Part shown: one piece after another, positions 55,295 to 62,815 of the stretch
Layout of the letters: each line of letters opens with the position of its first letter
How positions within the stretch are numbered: the first letter of the stretch is position 1
Assembly: GCF_020076305.1 (NCBI RefSeq)
Contig: NZ_JAIQXE010000002.1
Span: 806,001-870,000 of the forward strand
Source of the DNA: Flavihumibacter profundi
GTDB taxonomy: Bacteria; Bacteroidota; Bacteroidia; Chitinophagales; Chitinophagaceae
Length of the DNA stretch: 64,000 nucleotides
Reading direction: 5' to 3'
Notes under the pieces: model-generated
Told to the model about the DNA's origin: nothing
What the model saw: only the letters and a program-made list of their open reading frames with translations
Database searches by the model: none
Program-made: the position numbers and the translations under genes

Positions 55295-55337
55295 AATATG
55301 AAGAATTCCCTATCTTAAGGGTACAAAACCAAATTAT

Positions 55338-55697
55338 ATGGCATATAATACCAACCCCGGTAATCCACTGGCCGGCTTCTCAGGAAAGCTCAATGGCGTC
55401 GTGATCAAACAATACAAGGGCATGACCGTCATGGCCGGCCTGCCAAGGAAATCAAACAAGAAACCCACCGAGAAGAAGAAGGCTGTGAATGACCTATGGT
55501 GCCTGGCGACCCTGTATGCGAAAACGGTAGTAAAAAACCCGGACTGGAAATTGGCTATTGCCATTGCGCTGAAGATCGAACAGGGAAAAGTCTATTCCAC
55601 CCTGCTGGGCGATTTCATGAAAAATAAAGGGGAACAGGAAAACATGCTGAAGATCCCGCCTATGCCAGGAGGGCCAAAGGCAACGACTGGCAGGTAG
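55338..55697 (+). CDS. Small orphan protein of unknown function
   Basis: A 119-residue basic protein with no signal peptide or membrane helix. The N-terminal GFSGKLNGVVIKQYKGMTVM looks like the opening of a family of small Bacteroidota proteins (DUF6266-like GxxGKxxxVV). A Lys-rich linker (SNKKPTEKKK) and a helical middle follow, with a Pro/Gly-rich tail. I do not recognise a function. The 11-bp tandem array lies directly upstream and overlaps its likely promoter region (TATCTTAA near 55311), so its transcription may depend on an activator. Confidence 0.7.
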   Translation: MAYNTNPGNPLAGFSGKLNGVVIKQYKGMTVMAGLPRKSNKKPTEKKKAVNDLWCLATLYAKTVVKNPDWKLAIAIALKIEQGKVYSTLLGDFMKNKGEQENMLKIPPMPGGPKATTGR

Positions 55698-55820
55698 GGT
55701 AAGGCTTAATTAAACAGATGTTCCCGTTTGCAGGTTGACGCGTTTCAATGGAATTAAAAAGCAGGTATCCAGGATTTGTTAGCTGGTATTGATACAAATT
55801 ATTTTTTCACCTGCAGTTGC

Positions 55821-55832
55821 TTGTACATGCAA
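55821..55832. promoter_or_regulatory. MarR-box copy downstream of marR
   Basis: TTGTACATGCAA, followed by AAGTAAA, lies 20 bp beyond the marR stop. It differs at one base from the box at 56301-56312 on the other side of marR, and the flanking bases are similar too. Confidence 0.5.
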
Positions 55833-55852
55833 ATAAGTAAAGAAAAATTGTA

Positions 55853-56275
55853 TTATAATTTATCGGTAATACGGTTGATATTCAGTACCAGCCGCGTACT
55901 TTCTTCTTTGCCCAGTATGGTGGTATAGCTTTCGTTAAACTCGGCACTGCAGGATTTCAACTGGGGATGGAGGTCTTTTCCCTTGGGGGTGGGATATACA
56001 TTCGTTAGTTTTCCTTCTGTTGTCCGGATGACCAGTTTTTTCTCTTCCAATTTCTCTATTAACCGCGTGATGGTACTTGGACTCAGCTGTAATTCATCAG
56101 CCAGGGTTCCCGGTTGGATACCAGGTTCTTCAATGGCCATAATTAACAGGTAAGCATGGCTTGGTGACAATCCCACTTTTTTCCAATTGTTAATAGCCAG
56201 CTTTTCCATTTTCCTGGCTAAAGCCCCGCTGGCAAAATACATGCATTTACAATACCTGCTATCCGACGTCTTCAT
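55853..56275 (-). CDS. MarR-family transcriptional regulator
   Basis: A 140-residue winged-helix regulator. SPSHAYLLIMAIEEPGIQPG is the entry helix region. LADELQLSPSTITRLIEKLEEKKLV (shown in part as LSPSTITRLIEKLEEKKLV) is the DNA-recognition part and the wing carries RTTEGKLTNVYPTPKG. Two Cys near the N-terminus (YCKCMYF) are typical of a Bacteroidota subgroup and could sense oxidants or electrophiles, which is inference. A near-palindrome TTGTATATGCAA sits 25 bp before the start, fitting autoregulation. Confidence 0.92.
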   Translation of the reverse strand: MKTSDSRYCKCMYFASGALARKMEKLAINNWKKVGLSPSHAYLLIMAIEEPGIQPGTLADELQLSPSTITRLIEKLEEKKLVIRTTEGKLTNVYPTPKGKDLHPQLKSCSAEFNESYTTILGKEESTRLVLNINRITDKL

Positions 56276-56300
56276 GAAAATAAAGGTAAAATAAATTCAT

Positions 56301-56312
56301 TTGTATATGCAA
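56301..56312. promoter_or_regulatory. MarR box in the marR/ruvB divergent promoter region
   Basis: TTGTATATGCAA is a 12-bp near-perfect palindrome (only the 4th and 9th bases break symmetry) between the divergent marR and ruvB starts. A second copy lies at 55821-55832. It may repress marR and touch ruvB, whose likely -7 (TAATATTG, 56328-56335) is next to it. Confidence 0.5.
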
Positions 56313-56343
56313 GTAAAATTATTGTTTTAATATTGGGGCCTGC

Positions 56344-57381
56344 ATGAGCAACCCTAATTTACATCCTGAGCCATCCGCATTAAATTCTGCAGAAAAGGAA
56401 TTTGAGAATAGCCTGCGACCCAAAGAAATCGTTGATTTCGCCGGGCAGTCACAGACTATTGAGAACCTGAAGATTTTTATCAAAGCCGCAAAAATCAGGG
56501 GAGAGGCACTGGATCATGTGTTGTTTCATGGTCCTCCCGGACTTGGAAAAACAACCCTTTCCAGGATTGTTGCCAATGAAATGGGGGTGAATATCCGGGA
56601 AACATCCGGGCCTGTTATTGAAAAGCCCGGCGACCTTGCTGGTTTACTGACTAACCTTGAACCTAATGATGTATTGTTTATAGACGAGATCCACCGCCTC
56701 AGCAATGTGGTGGAAGAATACCTCTACGCTGCCATGGAGGATTATCGCATCGACATCCTGATTGATAGCGGTCCGAACGCAAGAAGCATCCAGATTAACC
56801 TTAATCCATTTACCCTTATCGGGGCAACCACGCGAAGTGGTTTATTAACCGCACCCCTGCTTTCACGGTTTGGTATCAAATCAAGGTTGGAATATTATAA
56901 TTCGGCTACACTTGAAAAAATCATCAACAGGTCTGCTAACCTGCTGAGCGCACCTATTACACCGGAGGCAATTGTAGAAATTTCACGCCGCAGCAGGGGA
57001 ACCCCGCGGATAGCAAACGGATTGCTTAGAAGGGTCCGCGATTTTGCAATGGTGTTGAATGATGGCCAGCTGGATATTGGCATTACCCAGCATGCGCTAA
57101 AGGCCCTGAATGTAGACGAGCACGGCCTGGATGAAATGGACAACCGTATACTGGCTGCTATAATTGAAAAGTTCAAAGGCGGGCCTGTGGGCATAACTAC
57201 TATCGCTACAGCTGTGGGCGAAGAAGCCGGTACCCTGGAAGAAGTATATGAGCCCTTCTTAATCCAGGAAGGATTTATTCAACGTACACCAAGGGGCAGG
57301 GAAGTAACAGCCAAGGCCTATGAGCACCTGGGCAAAAAGCCGGCAGGGAAACCAGGGACTTTGTTTGGGAACAGTGAATAG
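56344..57381 (+). CDS. ruvB: Holliday junction branch migration ATPase RuvB
   Basis: A 345-residue AAA+ motor of normal length. The N-terminal [12 protein letters not shown] is conserved. Walker A is [11 protein letters not shown], Walker [10 protein letters not shown], the arginine-finger region [17 protein letters not shown], and the C-terminal winged helix includes [17 protein letters not shown]. With RuvA it drives branch migration at Holliday junctions before RuvC cuts. The last codons and stop fall in a GTGAATR repeat. It is divergent from marR. Confidence 0.97.
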   Translation: MSNPNLHPEPSALNSAEKEFENSLRPKEIVDFAGQSQTIENLKIFIKAAKIRGEALDHVLFHGPPGLGKTTLSRIVANEMGVNIRETSGPVIEKPGDLAGLLTNLEPNDVLFIDEIHRLSNVVEEYLYAAMEDYRIDILIDSGPNARSIQINLNPFTLIGATTRSGLLTAPLLSRFGIKSRLEYYNSATLEKIINRSANLLSAPITPEAIVEISRRSRGTPRIANGLLRRVRDFAMVLNDGQLDIGITQHALKALNVDEHGLDEMDNRILAAIIEKFKGGPVGITTIATAVGEEAGTLEEVYEPFLIQEGFIQRTPRGREVTAKAYEHLGKKPAGKPGTLFGNSE

Positions 57382-57390
57382 TGAATGGTG
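57373..57390 (+). repeat. GTGAATR heptamer repeat (copy 5)
   Basis: About 2.4 units (GTGAATA, GTGAATG, GTG). The repeat overlaps the 3' end of ruvB and supplies its TAG stop. Confidence 0.6.
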
Positions 57391-57398
57391 GAGGGCCG

Positions 57399-59120
57399 TT
57401 ATTTATAAATTTTCACAGAACTGCCTTCCTTATTAAGCGTTAGTACGCCCCCGCCATCTTTTCCAATGGTCTGCCATAAATATCCTGCCATATTACCATT
57501 TGTAACTTCATTAAGTTTATTTCCATCTACTATTATGCCGAAAGGCTTCTTCTGTAAACGAAAGCGTTCCTGTGATGTATTATCGAATGTTGCATAGCTT
57601 ATACCAGAAGCTTCATAGGTAATACCTGTTACAACGGAAGATGTGCGAAGCAGGTGATCTCCCTTAGCCGGGGCCAGTTGCGGGGCAGCAGCCATTGCGC
57701 GGATATAATGTCTTACATAATCACCATATCCATCGGTAAGCCAGATGTCATCCCGGATATAATAATTCCTTCCGTCTGTATTGACCATATAAGTTGCCCA
57801 GTTGAGTTGCCTGATGGCGTTAGTGAGGCGGGTTGTATCCCCTGTCATCTCCCAGTAACGCAATTCCATTGAAGCCTGCCTCGAAGAGTGGCTGTTGCCC
57901 GGAGTGCGGTAGATGGTCTGTTCATCAGTGGTGGTTACACCATACTTTGCGAATTCTTTATCATCCAGTGAAGAACGCACCCACTGGAAAATGCCTTTAA
58001 CCGTATTCTTCCAGTCCGGGTCAGCCTTTTCATTGTCCATCAGGTACATGGCATAGGTTATTGCATTGATCTGGCAATCGGACCATCCTAAGATATCTTC
58101 AAAAAAAGGTCCCCATTTGTTGTTTTTAGCTGGAAATGTTTTCAACCAGTTCAGTGCAATATCATGTGCCCTGGTATATGCTGCCGCATCACCTTTGCCT
58201 AAAGCAGTTAACGCCGTAAACAATCCCAGTGTTGGTGTCCAGTTTGTCGTGTATACAGATTCCTGTTCGCTCTTATAGGTTGTTCCCGGCTCCGGCTTAT
58301 TGATATTTGGTTTATTGATCAGCTTTCCTGCTTCCCCTGTTTTAGCATTTACCTTAAATGGCCAGGGGGAGTGGAACTCATCCCCGGGTTGCACTTTTGC
58401 TGCCAGGGTATTAGCGATTTTAATAGCGGCATCCAGGTATTTTTCTTCGCCGGTTTTCTTATACAAACGCACCAGTTCATAGCCAAAGGATCCGGCTTTA
58501 TCCGGTTGTAAATAACCTTTTCCAAGGATCATATCGCCGTCATAAATACCCGAATGCAAGGAAGTATTATATGGATAAGGCAGGTTTGCCCAGGTATCAT
58601 CCGGGCCGGAAAATCCATGGGATAAATAATAATCCGCCATGTATTTCATGTTTTCAACAATGGCTTTATTCCCGGTGTAATTATACAGCAGGTCCCAGGA
58701 AGAAAGCGCCATCATTAACTGGTCACCACCCAGTCCGCGTTTATCATGTTCAGGCCGCCAGACCTGGTGGTTCATATAGTACTTTATTCCGTTTGAATCC
58801 AGTTCCATTTTATCCCAGAAACCCCAAACCAGGTTGATCACCTTGTCATAGGATTCGCCAAGGTCAGCAGAATACCAGGGCAGGATTCCGCCATCCTGGT
58901 CAAGGCGCACATTGTGGTAACTTAAAGTTGAATCCCGGTTAAGGTATAAGCGTTCCTTAATGACACTATCTTTTGTGGCATGGATAAGGCGTTCATCAAG
59001 GCCTTTATAAGATGCCAACGGATTGTTGCTGCAACCGGGTGCCAGCAAAATGCAAATAATGGCAGCTATATATTGGATTAATAAAATAGTCCTGCCTTTG
59101 CCTGGATAACCTGGATTCAT
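57399..59120 (-). CDS. Lipoprotein with an all-alpha (six-hairpin) glycosidase-like fold
   Basis: A 573-residue protein. The signal ends LLAPGC, a lipobox. The mature part is rich in Trp, Tyr, Gly and Asp with repeated helix pairs (LGGDQLMMALSSWDLLYNYTG, shown in part as LMMALSSWDLLYNYTG; SGIYDGDMILGKG; GWSDCQINAITYAMYL), the look of an (alpha/alpha)6 glycosidase or lyase. I cannot assign a family. The last 80 residues are a small beta domain. It starts 18 bp after the BamA-like gene and is probably co-transcribed with it. Confidence 0.7.
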   Translation of the reverse strand: MNPGYPGKGRTILLIQYIAAIICILLAPGCSNNPLASYKGLDERLIHATKDSVIKERLYLNRDSTLSYHNVRLDQDGGILPWYSADLGESYDKVINLVWGFWDKMELDSNGIKYYMNHQVWRPEHDKRGLGGDQLMMALSSWDLLYNYTGNKAIVENMKYMADYYLSHGFSGPDDTWANLPYPYNTSLHSGIYDGDMILGKGYLQPDKAGSFGYELVRLYKKTGEEKYLDAAIKIANTLAAKVQPGDEFHSPWPFKVNAKTGEAGKLINKPNINKPEPGTTYKSEQESVYTTNWTPTLGLFTALTALGKGDAAAYTRAHDIALNWLKTFPAKNNKWGPFFEDILGWSDCQINAITYAMYLMDNEKADPDWKNTVKGIFQWVRSSLDDKEFAKYGVTTTDEQTIYRTPGNSHSSRQASMELRYWEMTGDTTRLTNAIRQLNWATYMVNTDGRNYYIRDDIWLTDGYGDYVRHYIRAMAAAPQLAPAKGDHLLRTSSVVTGITYEASGISYATFDNTSQERFRLQKKPFGIIVDGNKLNEVTNGNMAGYLWQTIGKDGGGVLTLNKEGSSVKIYK

Positions 59121-59138
59121 TTATTCCTTTTTGATGGA

Positions 59139-60269
59139 TTAAAAGGCTTCTGCGAAATTGATATAAACGCCCTGGACATTGTTAGGCCCAAAACCAAAGT
59201 CAAACCGCATATTGGTATTATGCTTGGTGTCTACCCGGATTCGTAAACCAACTCCATATGACAAATAGAATCCATCGATGTTAAGCCCGCTGTAGGTATT
59301 CGCAACCCTTCCGGTTCCCAGCCAGCCGGTTAGACCAAAAATATTCCAGACCGGAAGCCGGTATTCAACCTGTGCATCCACCAAAACCTTATCCCGCAAG
59401 GCACCGAGATAATATCCCCTCATTTTATTTTCACCGCCCAGCATGGCTAAATCATAAAAAGGGGCATCCCCTGAAATATAGGTTGTGGTGGCCTGCAGGG
59501 CGATGACATGTTTAAGCCAGGGGTTAAAAAACTTCCTTGCATCCAGGTCCCATTTTGTAAATGGATAGACACTTCCCAGTGCGGCAGGATGCCCCATTAG
59601 TGAAGAGATGATATAAGTTCCTTTAGTGGTATTGTAGCGGTTATCCCTGCTGTCGTAGGCAACGGCGATACCAACACCAAAGTTGAACCCCCCGTTCAGG
59701 CCGGTTACATTATCCCTGATCAGGAAACTATTGCTGTCTGGCTTGATATCGAAATAATTGGACAAATCAAAGACCGGGCCCGCATAAAGATTTTTTGCAA
59801 TGAGCCGCAAACCGGTCAGCATAAACCGGAAACGGCTGTATTGCACCTGCTCAAGACTGTCGGGGTTAATCTCATTGCCGATGCCGAAAATATATTCCGG
59901 CTGCACCCTGTAGTTTACAGCACTAAGTACCACATACTTATTTTCCTTAAAGCTCATTTCTGTTGAAACAGAGGCGTTGATCCTCCCTTCAGTTGAAAAG
60001 GTAAAGACCTCGGAAAGCCTGGTGGGATTGGAGATTGTATCTTTTTTATTGAGGGTAAATAAATTGAATTTGGCTAACCCGAATATTTGCCCGGCTTCGG
60101 GGGAATAGGAAAAAATAGGAACCGGGATGATCTTAAACAAGTGCTCCATTTTCTGGTTGAAGCTGTCGAATTTCGACAAACTGTCTTTTGGGGCTTTTGT
60201 ACTGTCCTGGGTAAATCCATTAAGAAAAAGGCTGAATAGAAAGCAAAACAGAAAAAATATTTTTTTCAT
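59139..60269 (-). CDS. BamA/Omp85-type outer membrane barrel without POTRA domains
   Basis: A 376-residue protein with a signal peptide (LFLNGFTQ). After a short linker it is all beta strands. GIGNEINPDSLEQV, AYDSRDNRYNTTKGTYI and LGGENKMRGYYLGALRD match the surface-antigen (BamA, PF01103-type) barrel. GRVANTYSGLNIDGFYLSYG and the C-terminal YINFAEAF close it. There is no room for POTRA repeats, so it is not BamA itself. It is an outer membrane channel or secretion partner of unknown cargo, possibly of the lipoprotein encoded 18 bp downstream. Confidence 0.8.
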   Translation of the reverse strand: MKKIFFLFCFLFSLFLNGFTQDSTKAPKDSLSKFDSFNQKMEHLFKIIPVPIFSYSPEAGQIFGLAKFNLFTLNKKDTISNPTRLSEVFTFSTEGRINASVSTEMSFKENKYVVLSAVNYRVQPEYIFGIGNEINPDSLEQVQYSRFRFMLTGLRLIAKNLYAGPVFDLSNYFDIKPDSNSFLIRDNVTGLNGGFNFGVGIAVAYDSRDNRYNTTKGTYIISSLMGHPAALGSVYPFTKWDLDARKFFNPWLKHVIALQATTTYISGDAPFYDLAMLGGENKMRGYYLGALRDKVLVDAQVEYRLPVWNIFGLTGWLGTGRVANTYSGLNIDGFYLSYGVGLRIRVDTKHNTNMRFDFGFGPNNVQGVYINFAEAF

Positions 60270-60333
60270 TAAGGAGTGTTTAATTCAGCATGATAAAGGC
60301 GCTTGAAATTAAAGTTATTGTTTTATGTAATAT

Positions 60334-60364
60334 AAAAAAAGCTACCGGTTATATTCCGGTAGCT
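60334..60364 (-). terminator. Intrinsic terminator of the rprY-like gene
   Basis: On the minus strand AGCTACCGG and CCGGTAGCT form a perfect 9-bp stem (60340-60348 with 60356-60364, 7-nt loop) followed by seven T. It separates the response regulator transcript from the BamA-like gene. Confidence 0.9.
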
Positions 60365-60395
60365 AACGTTGATGGATAGATTATTAAAAATCGGG

Positions 60396-61100
60396 TCAGG
60401 CAGGTGTCGGGACTACAAGCCTGAAGCCGTTACCGTGTATATTCACGATTTCAATATTGGTATCTTCTTTCAGGTATTTGCGCAACTTGGCAATATACAC
60501 ATCCATACTGCGGCCATTGAAATAAGTGTCACTTCCCCAGATCTTTTTTAAAGCCTGCTCCCTTGGCAGGAGGTCATTCATATGCTCGCAGAGCATTTTG
60601 AGCAATTCGTTCTCTTTCGGGGAAAGCGTTTGTGTTTGTCCCACATGGCTCAATTCACGCAACTTCGGGTTAAAGTGAAAACTTCCCAGGTCAAATTCCC
60701 TGTTTTCGCTTTCCTTGTTTATCTCTTCATTCCGCTTCAGAATCGCTTTTATTTTCATCAGCAACACTTCGCTGTCGAAGGGCTTGGTGATGTAGTCATC
60801 AGCTCCCAGTTTATAGCCTTGTATAATGTCTTCTTTCATCGTTTTGGCACTCAGGAAAAATAACGGAACATCAGGATCTATATCCCTTATTTCTTCCGCA
60901 AGTGAAAACCCATCCATATTCGGCATCATTACATCAAGCAGGCAAAGGTCAAATTTTTCTCTTTGGAAAGCTGCAAGGCCCAGGCGCCCGTCTCTTTCCA
61001 GCACCACATCAAAGTCGTTCAGTTCCAGGTAATTTTTCAATACCAGGCCAAGGTTTTGATCATCTTCGCACAATAGTATTTTTGCTTTCTTTTCTTCCAT
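60396..61100 (-). CDS. RprY-like OmpR-family response regulator (no adjacent kinase)
   Basis: A 234-residue regulator. The receiver opens with ILLCEDDQNLG, carries the phospho-acceptor Asp in LCLLDVMMPNMDGF and has GADDYITKPFDSE with the conserved Lys. The winged helix ends RSMDVYIAKLRKYL and IVNIHGNGFRLVV. It resembles Bacteroides RprY. No histidine kinase is next to it, so it is an orphan here or pairs with one elsewhere. A terminator follows. Confidence 0.88.
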   Translation of the reverse strand: MEEKKAKILLCEDDQNLGLVLKNYLELNDFDVVLERDGRLGLAAFQREKFDLCLLDVMMPNMDGFSLAEEIRDIDPDVPLFFLSAKTMKEDIIQGYKLGADDYITKPFDSEVLLMKIKAILKRNEEINKESENREFDLGSFHFNPKLRELSHVGQTQTLSPKENELLKMLCEHMNDLLPREQALKKIWGSDTYFNGRSMDVYIAKLRKYLKEDTNIEIVNIHGNGFRLVVPTPA

Positions 61101-61266
61101 AGCTATTTATTTATGGTGATAATATAAAATTAATTCATTTCAACGGCCCAACCTAGGGGGGCTAATCTTTTGTTAAATGCGTTTTACGGAAAAAGTTCAC
61201 CCCCGGCCGGTAATTTTCAAGGTGAAGGTTAGTCTTTTAATTATCTTTCTGTCTTAATTTTTTTAT

Positions 61267-62814
61267 ATGCCAGATAAGAAAGCATTTGTAGAAGCTATTA
61301 AGGCCGGTTATACTTTTAAAGGCGACTCGGCTAAAATAGGAGTGGGAATGCTCGATGGCCAGCCAGTGGATGGAGCCGACGTATTGCTGCCATTAAGAAC
61401 GATGAACCGGCATGGCCTGATTGCCGGCGCAACCGGTACCGGGAAAACAAAAACCCTGCAGGTACTCGCCGAATTACTCAGTGATAACAGTGTGCCTGTT
61501 TTACTGATGGATATAAAAGGCGACCTCAGCGGAATAGCGGCTACCGGAAAAGTGAACGATAAGATAACAGAACGATACCAGCACCTGGGTTTAACCTACT
61601 CACCCGCTGCCTACCCGGTTGAATTACTATCCCTGAGCAAAGAGCCCGGTGTTCGTTTAAGGGCAACTGTTAGTGAGTTCGGTCCTGTTTTGCTCAGTAA
61701 AATATTAGGGCTGAATGATACCCAGGCAGGTTTTGTTGCCATGATATTTAAGTGGTGCGATGATAATAAACTGCCATTGCTTGACCTTAAGGATTTTACC
61801 AAGGTATTGCAATATGTCAGTGATGAGGGGAAGGCCGCCATGGAAAAAGAGTATGGCAAAATATCCACTACATCAACCGGAACAATTTTGCGGAAGGTTG
61901 TAGAGTTGCAACAACAGGGCGCAGACCAGTTCTTCGGGGAAAAAAGTTTTGAGGTAGATGACCTCATGAAAATTGCTGATGATGGACGGGGGATTATTTC
62001 GGTACTCCGGGTTACCGATTTGCAGGACAGGCCCAAATTGTTTTCCACGTTTATGCTGCAACTCCTGGCAGAATTATATGGGTCCTGCCCCGAAGAAGGA
62101 GATATTGATAAGCCAAAGCTGGTCATCTTTATTGATGAGGCGCACCTCATATTCCAGGAAGCCAGCGAAGCGTTGTTACAGCAGATCGAGACCATAGTAA
62201 AACTGATCCGTTCCAAAGGGATAGGCATTTTCTTTTGTACCCAAAACCCAATGGATGTTCCGAAAGACGTCCTGGCCCAACTTGGCTTGAAAGTGCAGCA
62301 TGCATTGCGTGCTTTTACCGCTGCAGACCGCAAGGTGATCAAACAGGCCGCTGAAAATTACCCCGAAACTGAATTTTATAAAACCGATGAACTGATTACA
62401 CAGCTTGGTATTGGGGAAGCACTGGTTACCATGCTGAATGAAAAAGGAATTCCAACCCCGCTGGTACATGTACTGATGATATCACCAAGGAGCAGGATGG
62501 ATGTTTTAAGCCCCGAAGAAATTAATGCACTGGTTGCATCCAGCAGGCTCATAAAAAAATACAATGCAGAAATAGACAGCGTAAGCGCCTATGAAATGCT
62601 TAACGCCAAGCTGCAGGAAGCGGCAGGGGAAGCTGAAAAGGAAGAGCAGCAACCTGTTAAAAAAGGGAAGGAAGAAAAGTCGATGCTGGAAGAAATGCTG
62701 GAGAGTCCAGCCGCGCGCCAGGTTGGAAGAACGGCAGCCAGTGTTATTACAAGGTCCCTGTTGGGTGCCCTGGGTTTGGGCGGGACAAGCCGTCGTAAAA
62801 AAAGTTTGTGGTAG
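61267..62814 (+). CDS. HerA-like DUF853 ATPase
   Basis: A 515-residue AAA-type ATPase. Walker A is GATGTGKTK near residue 55, Walker B VIFIDEAHLIF near 280, with a conserved STTSTGTILRKVVELQQQGA segment between (20 residues). It belongs to the helicase HerA-like/DUF853 family found in many bacteria. Some relatives act in DNA end processing or in plasmid and phage defence, but this small stand-alone form has no proven role. Its stop is 1 bp from the recQ stop (convergent). Confidence 0.88.
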   Translation: MPDKKAFVEAIKAGYTFKGDSAKIGVGMLDGQPVDGADVLLPLRTMNRHGLIAGATGTGKTKTLQVLAELLSDNSVPVLLMDIKGDLSGIAATGKVNDKITERYQHLGLTYSPAAYPVELLSLSKEPGVRLRATVSEFGPVLLSKILGLNDTQAGFVAMIFKWCDDNKLPLLDLKDFTKVLQYVSDEGKAAMEKEYGKISTTSTGTILRKVVELQQQGADQFFGEKSFEVDDLMKIADDGRGIISVLRVTDLQDRPKLFSTFMLQLLAELYGSCPEEGDIDKPKLVIFIDEAHLIFQEASEALLQQIETIVKLIRSKGIGIFFCTQNPMDVPKDVLAQLGLKVQHALRAFTAADRKVIKQAAENYPETEFYKTDELITQLGIGEALVTMLNEKGIPTPLVHVLMISPRSRMDVLSPEEINALVASSRLIKKYNAEIDSVSAYEMLNAKLQEAAGEAEKEEQQPVKKGKEEKSMLEEMLESPAARQVGRTAASVITRSLLGALGLGGTSRRKKSLW

Positions 62815-62815
62815 G

